A DNA stretch of 15,995 nt from Cyanobacteria bacterium UBA11370. GTDB taxonomy: Bacteria; Cyanobacteriota; Cyanobacteriia; Cyanobacteriales; Coleofasciculaceae. The position numbers were made by a program, and so were the translations under genes. Of this stretch, positions 7,444 to 13,156 are shown one piece after another. The DNA lies in NCBI GenBank assembly GCA_003486645.1, contig DNGI01000473.1:1-15995 (forward strand). Reading direction: 5' to 3'. Position 1 is the first letter of the stretch; every line of letters starts with the position of its first letter. The notes below the pieces were generated by a model. It had not been told where the DNA came from and made no database searches. It worked only from the letters and a program-made list of their open reading frames with translations.

Positions 7444-8466
7444 ATGAATTTTCCGAACTTAAGAAAAACAGCCCAAGGGTGGAAATTTGAAAGTGAAGAG
7501 GCTTTAGAAGATTTTGCTTTTACTAATTTAAAACAACTTTTGGGATTAACTCCGCTCAAGCGACAATATATAGTGAATAGTCAAATCTGCGACATCTTAG
7601 CAGTAGATGATAATAAACGATTAGTAGTGCTGGAGTTAAAAAACAATGAAGACAGATATATTCTCCAGCAGCTAACTCGCTATTATGATGCTTTGCTAGA
7701 AGAGAAACCCTTTAAAGACTTAATAGACTATACACAACCTATTGAGTTAATGGGCATTGTGCCCAAGATACATAGAGATAACTTAACAGATAGAAAATAT
7801 CATCATCTTAATATTCGATTTTTTAAGTTTGAGATAATTACATTGGAATCCAATGTTTATCTACAGTTAAAAGATTTAGATACAGATAAGGTTTTTGAGA
7901 TAGAAATACCCTCTCAAGATGCAGAGAGTACCGAAAGTTTACCTAATCCTCCTAAATTACTCCAGAAGCTGTTGCGTTCATGTGAGCCTGAACAGCTAAA
8001 AATAATTACGGAGATTCGGGATCAGATTCTCACGTTTGATCAGCGGATGCAAGAAATATCTAGTGCTGGCAGTATTAAATATGGAAATGGAAAAAGTAAA
8101 ACAAGTAAATTTTGTGCGGAATTCTGCTCGGATAGTAAAGGAAAATTATTAATATTTCTATGGATACCTTTTAAAGCTGGCAAAAGCAAAAAAATTGGCA
8201 GAGCAAGAATTGGCATAAATTATGAAACAGGCAACGCCTTGATAGAGGGTTATGTATCAAAAGGAATTCGTATAAAAAATCCGCCTTTTAATAAAGAAAG
8301 AGCCAAAAAGATGGAAATAATAGACAAAAAAATTGATAATAAAGAAACTCTCACTTATGAAGAGTTTAAACTTTTTTCTACATATTCATATGACAAGACC
8401 TGTATATATTCCCCTATAACTAATATGGTTGGTGTTGCATTGCAATACTGGCTCAAAAGGCTTTAA
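7444..8466 (+). CDS. NucS/DUF91-like PD-(D/E)XK endonuclease-like protein
   Basis: This is a 340-residue protein with an N-terminal PD-(D/E)XK nuclease-like domain (about 15-130). The core motif is CDILAVDDNKRLVVLELKN, giving D50, E64 and K66, followed by QQLTRYYDAL (Q76, Y80/81), as in NucS/DUF91 and RecB-like nucleases. A basic, Lys-rich C-terminal part (about 175-340) with SKGKLLIFLWIPFKAGKSKKIGRARIGI is not recognised. NucS of archaea and actinobacteria cuts mismatched DNA, but this protein is only distantly of that type, so the substrate is unknown. Its codons are clearly A/T-richer than those of the surrounding genes, which suggests transfer. It is flanked on the left by a decayed toxin-antitoxin pair and converges on two XRE regulators. 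A defence or repair role is possible. There is no strong ribosome-binding site before ATG 7444. Confidence 0.75.
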   Translation: MNFPNLRKTAQGWKFESEEALEDFAFTNLKQLLGLTPLKRQYIVNSQICDILAVDDNKRLVVLELKNNEDRYILQQLTRYYDALLEEKPFKDLIDYTQPIELMGIVPKIHRDNLTDRKYHHLNIRFFKFEIITLESNVYLQLKDLDTDKVFEIEIPSQDAESTESLPNPPKLLQKLLRSCEPEQLKIITEIRDQILTFDQRMQEISSAGSIKYGNGKSKTSKFCAEFCSDSKGKLLIFLWIPFKAGKSKKIGRARIGINYETGNALIEGYVSKGIRIKNPPFNKERAKKMEIIDKKIDNKETLTYEEFKLFSTYSYDKTCIYSPITNMVGVALQYWLKRL

Positions 8467-8485
8467 GCCAAGTTAGCGATCGCAC

Positions 8486-8731
8486 CTATAGTTCTTCATC
8501 AGGAATACCCGTTACATCAATACCTATTGCCCTACACATAGTCTGAAGCGAAACACCTAACTCACGCGCCAAAGCAACCGCCCTATCGATACGTGGTAGC
8601 TTAATTCCATTTTCCCAGTCGTAGATTTGGCGTTCAGACACTCCGATCCGCCGTCCTAGTTCAGATCGGGTTAGTTCAGCCGCTTCTCTGAGGAATCTTA
8701 ATTCAGATTTTCCTTGGTTTAAGTTAGTCAT
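8486..8731 (-). CDS. Small XRE-family HTH regulator, downstream member of pair
   Basis: An 81-residue single-domain HTH protein (MTNLNQGKSELRFLREAAEL..., HTH TRSELGRRIGVSERQIYDWENGIKLPRI). The frame can be extended 17 codons further upstream to 8782, but ATG 8731 overlaps the stop of the preceding gene in the sequence ATGACTAA. This gives classical translational coupling and matches the length of its neighbour, so I chose it. The C-terminal tail, VSLQTMCRAIGIDVTGIPDEEL, resembles the neighbour's tail, GIPIEDLPDEFG, indicating an old tandem duplication. It converges on the NucS-like gene, with 19 bp between the two stops. The target is unknown. Confidence 0.8.
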   Translation of the reverse strand: MTNLNQGKSELRFLREAAELTRSELGRRIGVSERQIYDWENGIKLPRIDRAVALARELGVSLQTMCRAIGIDVTGIPDEEL

Positions 8732-8978
8732 TATCCTCAGATTGCGATCGCATTGGCCCAAACTCATCCGGCAAATCCTCAATCGGGATACCTAACTCTC
8801 TACATAACGCTTTTACCTGTGGAACACTAGGTCTAGCAACGGTTTCCCCAGTTTCCCAACGTACATAAGTTCGCAAAGGGATACCGCATCGCCTCGCTAG
8901 TTCCTCTTGCGTCAAATTTAGTTTATCTCTGAGTGACTTTAACGGTGACTCACCTTCCTGTAGCTGTTTTTTAGGCAT
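8724..8978 (-). CDS. Small XRE-family HTH regulator, upstream member of pair
   Basis: This is an 84-residue single-domain HTH protein: LKSLRDKLNLTQEELARRCGIPLRTYVRWETGE covers helices 1-4, then a short acidic tail. It has the N-terminal MPKKQLQEGES extension and no second domain, so it would act as a dimeric repressor of Cro/XRE type. It is the first gene of a two-gene operon, and its last codons overlap the start of the second XRE gene by 8 bp. The region directly upstream contains four TGTCA/TGACA half-sites, two of which form a perfect palindrome, consistent with autoregulation. Two repressors encoded together beside a divergent block resembles a phage-type switch, but no phage structural gene is seen nearby. 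Confidence 0.82.
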   Translation of the reverse strand: MPKKQLQEGESPLKSLRDKLNLTQEELARRCGIPLRTYVRWETGETVARPSVPQVKALCRELGIPIEDLPDEFGPMRSQSEDND

Positions 8979-8994
8979 ATGTAGCTAATTGCCA

Positions 8995-9043
8995 TGTCAA
9001 CATAACAGCTTGACAAAAGCAGTTAGGCATGACAGACTGTCAT
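8995..9043. promoter_or_regulatory. Candidate operator of the XRE pair (TGTCA/TGACA half-sites)
   Basis: TGTCA at 8995-8999, TGACA at 9011-9015 and 9030-9034, and TGTCA at 9038-9042 are clustered upstream of the first XRE gene. The last two form the perfect palindrome ATGACAG-A-CTGTCAT (9029-9043). On the minus strand a possible -10 box (TTATAT, about 9044-9049) abuts the palindrome, so a bound repressor would cover the promoter. The assignment to the XRE proteins is inferred from position. Confidence 0.5.
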
Positions 9044-9081
9044 ATAAGAAAGTACAAGAATTGAAGAACAACCGCAAAGCA

Positions 9082-9114
9082 GCCTTTAGGCTAGCTAATT
9101 AGCCTTTTAAAAGG
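9082..9114. repeat. Cluster of overlapping palindromes
   Basis: Three inverted repeats are packed into about 33 bp. These are GCCTTTAGGC (9082-9091), GCTAATTAGC (9094-9103; outer arms GGCTA/TAGCC at 9089-9093 and 9100-9104) and the perfect 12-mer CCTTTTAAAAGG (9103-9114). They can form alternative mutually exclusive hairpins. No poly-T follows, so a simple terminator is unlikely. The cluster sits between the XRE operator and the small ORF pair. Confidence 0.55.
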
Positions 9115-9328
9115 TTGGTTTGATGTTGCTCTTTCTCAGTGTCTTACAGAATCATTATTTCACCAATAGCTTAGTCAGCGACCCATGGTTGCCTACTCTG
9201 CCATGCTTTCTCGGTGAATTGACTAATAAATTCCAAACCTGAGCAGATATCTTATCTGCCCTCACTTTAGCGTGTCCTTGCCGAGTGCCTCATCGCACTC
9301 CTTCATCTATCTCCAATTACGAATATCC
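9115..9328. other. Non-coding leader between XRE operator and small ORFs
   Basis: No gene is supported here. A 39-codon frame from ATG 9123 to TGA 9242 exists but has no family resemblance or ribosome-binding site. A perfect hairpin GCAGATA-TCT-TATCTGC lies at 9243-9259. The stretch could be a promoter and leader for the two small rightward ORFs. Confidence 0.35.
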
Positions 9329-9445
9329 ATGCAAAAAACCAAAGCGACCCAAATCTGGCGAGTCGCCACAAACCTTGCTGTCTTCAAAACCGCCCACAAA
9401 CCCCCAAAACCAACCCCTTGGAGAGGAACAGGCAGAAAAACCTAA
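9329..9445 (+). CDS. Very small hypothetical protein (38 aa)
   Basis: This is a 38-residue frame from ATG 9329: MQKTKATQIWRVATNLAVFK, then a Pro/Lys-rich end with PKPTPWRGTGRKT. It is basic, with an amphipathic first half, and has no recognised domain. Its codons end predominantly in C, the same unusual bias as in the next ORF 42 bp downstream, which suggests that the two were acquired together and are both translated. A longer overlapping frame (9285-9467) gives a low-complexity Pro/Ser/Lys peptide and was not preferred. No ribosome-binding site is visible. Moderately unsure. Confidence 0.42.
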   Translation: MQKTKATQIWRVATNLAVFKTAHKPPKPTPWRGTGRKT

Positions 9446-9487
9446 CCATCCCACCAGCCCACACTAACCCACAATCCCTAAAATCCC

Positions 9488-9685
9488 ATGACCTACAAAA
9501 ACCTACTCAAACCCTGGTGCATCATTCGCGCCCTACCGAATATGCGTACAGCCATCATCCTCCGCTGTCGCCGCCGCAGTGACGCTGAAGCCTACCTCCG
9601 CATCTTCAAAGCTAATAATCCGAGCGATCGCTATCAAATCATGTTTGATATTACCCTAGAACCCGCCAATCCTATCAAGAAATAG
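9488..9685 (+). CDS. Small conserved-type hypothetical protein (65 aa)
   Basis: This 65-residue protein (MTYKNLLKPWCIIRALPNMR, then ILRCRRRSDAEAYLRIFKAN and a final YQIMFDITLEP) resembles short uncharacterised cyanobacterial proteins with an LLKPW..(I/V)RLLPNMQ start and an RRRSDAE..L motif. The predicted fold is a compact alpha/beta with one beta-strand pair. The function is not known. It contains a HIP1 octamer in frame (9624-9631) and shares the C-rich codon style of the 38-aa ORF just before it. It converges on the pirin gene. Confidence 0.65.
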   Translation: MTYKNLLKPWCIIRALPNMRTAIILRCRRRSDAEAYLRIFKANNPSDRYQIMFDITLEPANPIKK

Positions 9686-9715
9686 GGTAGACCTGCCTTG
9701 AATGGAAAGTGGAGA

Positions 9716-9738
9716 GTGGGGAAGATTGATCCTCCCAC
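9716..9738. terminator. Imperfect hairpin between convergent genes
   Basis: GTGGG (9716-9720) and CCCAC (9734-9738) can pair around a 13-base loop, between the stop of the small rightward ORF (9685) and that of pirin (9751). It may act as a bidirectional terminator. The left arm is part of a purine-rich repeat tract (9704-9722), so the structure may be incidental. Confidence 0.35.
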
Positions 9739-9750
9739 ACCCTCTTTAAC

Positions 9751-10449
9751 TCATGCCAAATCGAATAGCAGAAACTCGGCATCGGTTGTTGCTGAAATTT
9801 CGATATTCGTTTCCTCACTAATCGCTGCGCCATCCCCTTGAGATAAAGGTAAACTGTTAAGTGTAATGGAACCACGAGCTACCTGTATCCAGCTATGGCG
9901 TTGGGGTTGTAAAGCGTGAGAAATGCGATCGCCTTCTTCCAGAACGGCCGCATACAAATTGACATCTTGATGAACAGTCAGTGCCCCTTCTCTACCATCT
10001 CGTGCTGCAACTAATTGTAGTTTACCTGGAGTTTTAGCTAACCCAAAGTTCTGCTGTTCGTAGCTGGGTGAATTTCCTGTTGTTTCAGGTAATATCCAAA
10101 TTTGTAATAAGTGAACAGGTTCTGTTTTGGAGTGATTGAACTCGCTATGAAAAATACCCGTCCCTGCACTCATTCGTTGCACATCACCTGGTTCAATTAT
10201 TGAACCATTTCCGATACTATCTTTGTGTTCTAGCGCCCCTTCCAGGACATAGGTGATAATTTCCATATCTCGATGTCCGTGAGTGCCAAAACCCGCACCA
10301 GGGCTGACTTGATCTTCATTAATCACCCGCAGGGCGCGAAATCCCATGTGGTTGCGATCGTAATAGTTGGCAAAGGAAAAGGTATGATAACTATCGAGCC
10401 AACCGTGATTAGCGTGTCCTCGTTCTTGGGCTTTACGAATTGTAATCAT
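9751..10449 (-). CDS. Pirin family protein (YhhW-like)
   Basis: This 232-residue protein matches the bicupin pirin family, length included. The N-terminal cupin holds the metal ligands H57 and H59 ([17 protein letters not shown]) and H101 and E103 (GIFHSEFNH), all present. Typical family segments [27 protein letters not shown] (20-46) and [11 protein letters not shown] follow. Pirins bind Fe or similar metals. The YhhW branch has quercetin 2,3-dioxygenase activity in vitro, and its physiological substrate is uncertain. It is cytosolic. It lies on the same strand as the CDGSH iron-sulfur gene, 84 bp downstream of it, with an HxlR regulator divergent, suggesting a small redox or electrophile-response cluster. 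The start at ATG 10449 directly follows a heptamer tandem repeat that occupies the 5' leader. Confidence 0.93.
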   Translation of the reverse strand: MITIRKAQERGHANHGWLDSYHTFSFANYYDRNHMGFRALRVINEDQVSPGAGFGTHGHRDMEIITYVLEGALEHKDSIGNGSIIEPGDVQRMSAGTGIFHSEFNHSKTEPVHLLQIWILPETTGNSPSYEQQNFGLAKTPGKLQLVAARDGREGALTVHQDVNLYAAVLEEGDRISHALQPQRHSWIQVARGSITLNSLPLSQGDGAAISEETNIEISATTDAEFLLFDLA

Positions 10450-10454
10450 TGTTT

Positions 10455-10495
10455 GGTTGTTGGTTGTTGGTTGTTCGTTGTTGGTTGTTCGTTGG
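10455..10495. repeat. Heptamer tandem repeat GGTTGTT (STRR type)
   Basis: Six consecutive 7-bp units start at 10455, 10462, 10469, 10476, 10483 and 10490. They read GGTTGTT, with CGTTGTT in the fourth and a last unit CGTTGG-. Heptanucleotide tandem repeats are characteristic of filamentous cyanobacterial genomes. This one lies six bases upstream of the pirin start codon, inside its probable leader, so length changes could alter expression. Confidence 0.8.
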
Positions 10496-10510
10496 TACTA
10501 ACCAATGACT

Positions 10511-10533
10511 AATGACCCATGAATAATGACCCA
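10511..10533. repeat. Short direct repeat AATGACCCAT
   Basis: Two perfect copies of AATGACCCAT (10511-10520 and 10524-10533) with a third partial AATGACT just before. The tract is in the gap between the CDGSH and pirin genes. It is probably simple intergenic repeat DNA with no visible regulatory role. Confidence 0.55.
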
Positions 10534-10770
10534 TTAAAGTTTACTGTGAGCGCCGTCACAATAGACGGGATTACCTGTATGTTTACAGTTGCAGAGTGCT
10601 ACCCTTTTTTTCTCAGTTTGTTCAAACACTAGTGGTGTAAATTCAGTCCCTTGATGAGAACCATCACAAAAGGGTTGATTTTGAGATTGACCACAACTAC
10701 ACCAGTAGTAAGTTCCTGGTTCTAGTTCAAGAACAGCGGGCTTTTTATCAGCAATAATGGGTGTACTCAT
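10534..10770 (-). CDS. CDGSH-type iron-sulfur protein with two motifs
   Basis: The protein has 78 residues from ATG 10770, which is preceded by a strong AGAGGA ribosome-binding site six bases upstream. A longer frame exists only by using TTG at 10806, so it was not chosen. Two CDGSH zinc-finger-like motifs are visible: CSCGQSQNQPFCDGSH and CNCKHTGNPVYCDGAH. Each has the 3-Cys-1-His ligand set C-x-C-...-C-x-x-x-H for a 2Fe-2S cluster. Tandem CDGSH proteins in bacteria are small redox or cluster-transfer proteins, and the exact partner is unknown. No targeting signal is seen. It is the first gene of a probable two-gene unit with pirin and is divergent from HxlR. Confidence 0.9.
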   Translation of the reverse strand: MSTPIIADKKPAVLELEPGTYYWCSCGQSQNQPFCDGSHQGTEFTPLVFEQTEKKRVALCNCKHTGNPVYCDGAHSKL

Positions 10771-10851
10771 TGTGTCCTCTATATATTCCTGGGACTTTGT
10801 GTTCAATCTTCAACTTTGAATGTTTATTGGCATTCCTTTTTGTATATTTAA

Positions 10852-10902
10852 ACTTTATCTTAAGTAAGGTTATTATGGAAAGTATGCACTTTAAAGTAAG
10901 GT
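10852..10902. promoter_or_regulatory. Candidate HxlR operator in the divergent promoter region
   Basis: The gap between the CDGSH and HxlR starts contains ACTT-N6-AAGT (10852-10865), the perfect palindrome ACTTTAAAGT (10888-10897), and two copies of AAGTAAGGT (10862-10870 and 10894-10902). The two sites are 32 bp apart, about three helical turns. HxlR proteins bind such inverted repeats as dimers, so these are likely sites for control of both directions. Confidence 0.5.
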
Positions 10903-10920
10903 AGTACCCAAAAAGATACT

Positions 10921-11271
10921 ATGGAAGCTAAAGCTGTTGATATCGAAAGGGCGAGTTGTCCCGTGGAACGAACGTTAGAGGTGATTGGTGGACGGTGGAA
11001 GGTTTTAATTCTTAGGGAGTTGTTTGAAGGGGTGAAGCGTTTTGGACAGTTACATCGCGCTTTGCACGGAATTACCCAAAAGATGCTAACCCAACAATTG
11101 CGGGAAATGGAGTCCGATGGAATTATCTATCGCCAGGTTTACTTGCAAGTTCCACCGAAAGTAGAATATTCTCTAACGCCGTTGGGGGAGAGTTTGAAAC
11201 CGATTCTGGAGTCAATGCACGAATGGGGACTCAAACACCTCGATCGCAAACTTGAAGAGTCAAGCGTCTGA
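10921..11271 (+). CDS. HxlR-family transcriptional regulator
   Basis: This is a 116-residue winged-helix protein that covers the whole HxlR domain. The start includes CPVERTLEVIGGRWKVLILRELFEGVKRFGQL (13-44), then the recognition region GITQKMLTQQLREMESDGIIYRQVY and the wing PPKVEYSLTPLGESL. The N-terminal C13 is the conserved cysteine that serves as redox or electrophile sensor in the YodB/HypR/QorR branch of this family. The gene is divergent from the CDGSH-pirin unit and likely represses it, and perhaps itself, through the palindromes in the shared gap. No ribosome-binding site is obvious before ATG 10921. Confidence 0.92.
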   Translation: MEAKAVDIERASCPVERTLEVIGGRWKVLILRELFEGVKRFGQLHRALHGITQKMLTQQLREMESDGIIYRQVYLQVPPKVEYSLTPLGESLKPILESMHEWGLKHLDRKLEESSV

Positions 11272-11279
11272 TAGTTTGA

Positions 11280-11303
11280 TGGAGAGTGGGGAGTGGGAAG
11301 AGA
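11280..11303. repeat. Purine-rich intergenic repeat
   Basis: A GGAGAGTGGGGAGTGGGAAGAG-like G/A tract directly follows the HxlR stop. It nearly repeats the tract at 2583-2613, including the trailing AGATT, and belongs to the dispersed family described there. Confidence 0.6.
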
Positions 11304-11436
11304 TTAGTATGCAGATAACGAACTATCTAAGAAATTAATAGATATCATATCTTACCCATCTCAACAGATAGGAGAAGGGGATGTCAAAAAGGTTTACAAT
11401 TGGCTTAACTGTTGCAGAGTCAGTAGGAGACATTTC

Positions 11437-11769
11437 ATGCTGCTAAAGTGTACAACCCGTCACATTCGCATTTATACTGCGGAGGTCAAAAATAATGAAT
11501 TAGTGGAAAGTCAAAACGTTTTAACCCTAGATGTTGACCCCGATAATGAATTTAATTGGAATGAAGACGCTCTGCAAAAGATCTATCATCAGTTTGATGA
11601 ACTAGTAGAAGCTTACACTGGACAAGACTTAACTGAATACAACCTGCGCCGCATTGGTTCTGATCTAGAACACTATATGCGATCGCTTTTACAGAACGGT
11701 GAAATTAGCTACAATCTTGACAGTCGAGTCCTGAATTACAGTATGGGTTTGCCCCAAGTTGTGTCTTAA
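11437..11769 (+). CDS. ndhM: NAD(P)H-quinone oxidoreductase subunit M
   Basis: This is a 110-residue protein and full length for NdhM. Family-typical segments are [12 protein letters not shown] at the start, [20 protein letters not shown] (27-46), [21 protein letters not shown] (65-85) and the C-terminal [17 protein letters not shown]. NdhM is an oxygenic-photosynthesis-specific peripheral subunit of the thylakoid NDH-1 complex, which carries out cyclic electron flow, respiration and CO2 uptake. It sits at the cytosolic arm next to NdhI/NdhH/NdhK. The start ATG 11437 has an AGGAG box nine bases upstream. It stands alone here, followed by a 20-bp palindrome. It is the strongest core-genome anchor in the window. 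Confidence 0.96.
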   Translation: MLLKCTTRHIRIYTAEVKNNELVESQNVLTLDVDPDNEFNWNEDALQKIYHQFDELVEAYTGQDLTEYNLRRIGSDLEHYMRSLLQNGEISYNLDSRVLNYSMGLPQVVS

Positions 11770-11779
11770 ACGTTTTGGG

Positions 11780-11799
11780 TTTTGAGTTTAAACTCAAAA
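11780..11799 (+). terminator. Perfect 20-bp palindrome after ndhM
   Basis: TTTTGAGTTTAAACTCAAAA is a perfect palindrome ten bases after the ndhM stop, and flanking G11779/C11800 extend the pairing. It would form an A/T-rich hairpin at the mRNA 3' end. There is no clean poly-U run, so it may act as an RNA-stabilising 3' hairpin or weak terminator. Confidence 0.6.
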
Positions 11800-11830
11800 C
11801 TCAACTGTCTCGTCAGTTAAGGGTATAGAT

Positions 11831-11887
11831 TTACAGGCAAGGTAAAGAGATTTTACATAGAAGAAATTGGAACAGTCCAGCATGGCG
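11831..11887 (+). repeat. Diverged tail module of the HIP1-bounded repeat
   Basis: TTACAGGCAAGGTA...AGAAATTGG...CCAGCATGGCG follows the order of the tail module at 13997-14092 and 15326-15412 (CTACAGGCGA..., GGAGAAATTAGAG, CCTAGCAT(A/G)GCG). It is more degenerate than those. No gene follows its ATG: the codon after ATGGCG is TAG. Confidence 0.5.
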
Positions 11888-11908
11888 TAGTTGTTTATTG
11901 AGTCGAGA

Positions 11909-11980
11909 GCGATCGCACATCAATAGTCTGTCGTAGAGATAAGGCGATCGCTTTGTGAGGATAGATCAAACAGCGATCGC
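11909..11980. repeat. HIP1-bounded short modules (35 bp and 29 bp)
   Basis: HIP1 octamers at 11909, 11944 and 11973 delimit two short modules. The first, ACATCAATAGTCTGTCGTAG plus AGATAAG, nearly equals the segment at 13871-13913. The second, ending AGGATAGATCAAACA before HIP1, recurs at 12078-12113 and 15186-15223. Confidence 0.7.
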
Positions 11981-12048
11981 TTTTCTTTAATCCTAGAAAC
12001 TATATCTGGCATGGGTGATAGCTTGTAGGGTTGAGGGAAAGCGATCGC
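11973..12048 (+). repeat. 68-bp HIP1-to-HIP1 repeat, copy A
   Basis: Starts GCGATCGC-TTTTCTTTAA, core TATATCTGGCATGGGTGATA, ends TAGGGTTGAGGGAAA before the next HIP1 at 12041. The spacing between HIP1 starts is exactly 68 bp. It lies between ndhM and the DUF433/DUF5615 toxin-antitoxin pair. Confidence 0.85.
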
Positions 12049-12145
12049 ACTCTTTCTATTGTGTTTCAGAGATGGAAGCGATCTTTGATCAGGATAAATT
12101 AAATAGGGATCGCTTTATAATTAATAGGAGAAATTGGAGAAGGTC
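12041..12145. repeat. HIP1-bounded short modules and partial tail
   Basis: A 37-bp module (ACTCTTTCTATTGTGTTTCA then GAGATGGAA) runs from HIP1 at 12041 to a decayed site GCGATCTT (12078). A 28-bp module follows (AGGATAAATTAAATA) to the decayed GGGATCGC (12106). TTAATAGGAGAAATTGGAGA at 12121-12140 matches part of the tail module. This copy is mutated at its HIP1 sites. Confidence 0.65.
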
Positions 12146-12201
12146 AAATCCTGTCAACTTACGTCGGCGTAGTGTTTCTGTAGGATAATCGCCCTAGAGC
12201 T

Positions 12202-12594
12202 TCAGGGTATGAAAATTCGTCTTGCCCCCGTATAGTTCCCAGCATAAAGGGCAATCTCGACTAGTCGATTGACGCAACGCTCTCGATATTCATATTCACT
12301 CACACGATCCACGTTGCCAATCGTAACCACAGGCAAAGAATCCGGCGTATTTTCTTCCCGCATCACTTGCTCTAATGAATCCTTGCCTTTCATGCTTCTA
12401 TTGGCTGTTAGTAAAATCATCTGATTTGCTTGTGCTAATCGCCAAACGGTTCTGTCACTGCTATCAATTTCTAGGGCTATCTCTTCAAACATGACAAAGC
12501 GAATTGCCACTAAATCAAGCCAACCTTGATTTTCAATAACGTTCAATAAAAGCTGTGCCTGTCCCCTAATATTGTGGTCAATCAGAAAGTTCAT
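12202..12594 (-). CDS. DUF5615-type PIN-like toxin
   Basis: This 130-residue protein begins MNFLIDHNIRGQA (D6), contains DSSDRTVWRLAQANQMILLTANR (44-66) and ends RRIFIP. That pattern (a first-strand Asp, then SSD-x-x-(I/V)W-x-LA...LLT-x-(D/N)) is typical of DUF5615 PIN-like nucleases paired with DUF433 antitoxins. At the second acidic site the usual TKDxDF reads TANRSMKG, so one of the expected acidic residues appears replaced by Asn/Arg, and activity is uncertain. It is the downstream gene of the pair: its ATG overlaps the antitoxin stop by 4 bp (ATGA), showing translational coupling. The family is thought to degrade RNA. The gene ends 57 bp from a HIP1-module repeat. Confidence 0.72.
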   Translation of the reverse strand: MNFLIDHNIRGQAQLLLNVIENQGWLDLVAIRFVMFEEIALEIDSSDRTVWRLAQANQMILLTANRSMKGKDSLEQVMREENTPDSLPVVTIGNVDRVSEYEYRERCVNRLVEIALYAGNYTGARRIFIP

Positions 12595-12968
12595 AACTTA
12601 GATTCAAGTCTAGCTTTCGCAGCTTGAAGTTTTGCCCAGGCTTTTTCCAAACCAGGTGGCGGCGGTAGTTGGGCAATTTGAGCAAAGCATTCACGATTTT
12701 GCTCTTCCCAGTATTGCCGAATTTCTTCGTCATTTTTCACAACCATTTGATATTCGGCTTCGATTTCAGCACGATTGGCTTCGATGTAGGACATGGTTGC
12801 CTCAAATTGTTCGTCGGTAATCTGGGGGAAATGCTGTCGGATGAGTGATCGTGCATATCTGCCATGAATATAGTCCATGAATTGGTATAGGGTGATGCGA
12901 GTTCCGGCGATGACTAGTCCTCGTTCTGTACGGATAATTTTTGTTGGTTGATTGGATACCAAAGCCAT
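12591..12968 (-). CDS. DUF433-family antitoxin
   Basis: A 125-residue protein. The first part (about 8-70) is the DUF433 winged-HTH-like domain: IIRTERGLVIAGTRITLYQFMDYIHGRYARSLIRQHFPQITDEQFEATMSYIEANRAEIE, with the hallmark (I/V)AGTRI and FP.(I/L)T.EQ motifs. A charged C-terminal helix (EEIRQYWEEQNRECF) and an unusual extended tail (LPPPPGLEKAWAKLQAAKARLESKL, 101-125) follow. It likely binds its own promoter and neutralises the PIN-like partner downstream. The start ATG 12968 is not preceded by a strong ribosome-binding site. Confidence 0.82.
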   Translation of the reverse strand: MALVSNQPTKIIRTERGLVIAGTRITLYQFMDYIHGRYARSLIRQHFPQITDEQFEATMSYIEANRAEIEAEYQMVVKNDEEIRQYWEEQNRECFAQIAQLPPPPGLEKAWAKLQAAKARLESKL

Positions 12969-13000
12969 AGTTACAGCTCTTTAGAGTCTGTTTTTATCGT

Positions 13001-13030
13001 AACCTTATCTATCCTGAGATTTGCGATCAC
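13001..13030 (-). repeat. Inverted short module of the HIP1 repeat upstream of DUF433
   Basis: On the minus strand GTGATCGC-AAAT-CTCAGGATAGATAAGG repeats the short module seen rightward at 15186-15223 (GACACTCAGGATAGATGAAA). Here it is in opposite orientation, and it overlaps the beginning of repeat copy B. It falls in the probable promoter region of the DUF433 gene. Confidence 0.45.
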
Positions 13031-13098
13031 TTGACTTTATTGCTAGAAGCTATATCTGGCATGGGTTAAGGCTTGTACGCTTGAGGAGGAGCGATCAC
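13023..13098 (+). repeat. 68-bp repeat, copy B (HIP1 sites mutated)
   Basis: Core TATATCTGGCATGGGTTAAG is intact, but the bounding octamers are both GCGATCAC (13023 and 13091) instead of HIP1. Spacing is still exactly 68 bp. A 32-bp module (13091-13123, TTACTATTATGTTTTAGAGA) and a true HIP1 at 13138 follow, 12 bp before the Uma2 gene stop. Confidence 0.8.
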
Positions 13099-13156
13099 TT
13101 ACTATTATGTTTTAGAGATGATGCGATCATTGATCAAGCGATCGCGCATCTTACTA

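Noticed and set aside
8732..8782. 17-codon N-terminal extension of the second XRE protein
   Set aside because: It lies wholly within the first XRE gene, and the ATG at 8731 gives the coupled overlap and a standard length.
9123..9242. 39-codon frame starting MLLFLSVLQN
   Set aside because: No ribosome-binding site, no recognised family and no codon bias like the two ORFs to its right; probably chance.
9285..9467. 60-codon frame rich in Pro, Ser and Lys
   Set aside because: It overlaps the 38-aa frame, has low-complexity composition and starts inside probable leader DNA. The alternative frame is more protein-like.
10771..10806. Longer CDGSH protein starting at 10806
   Set aside because: It would need a TTG start without a ribosome-binding site, while ATG 10770 has a strong AGAGGA box.
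12121..12170. GGTCAAATCC looking like a tRNA T-arm
   Set aside because: No acceptor, D or anticodon stems can be built around it, and the segment is part of the repeat tail.
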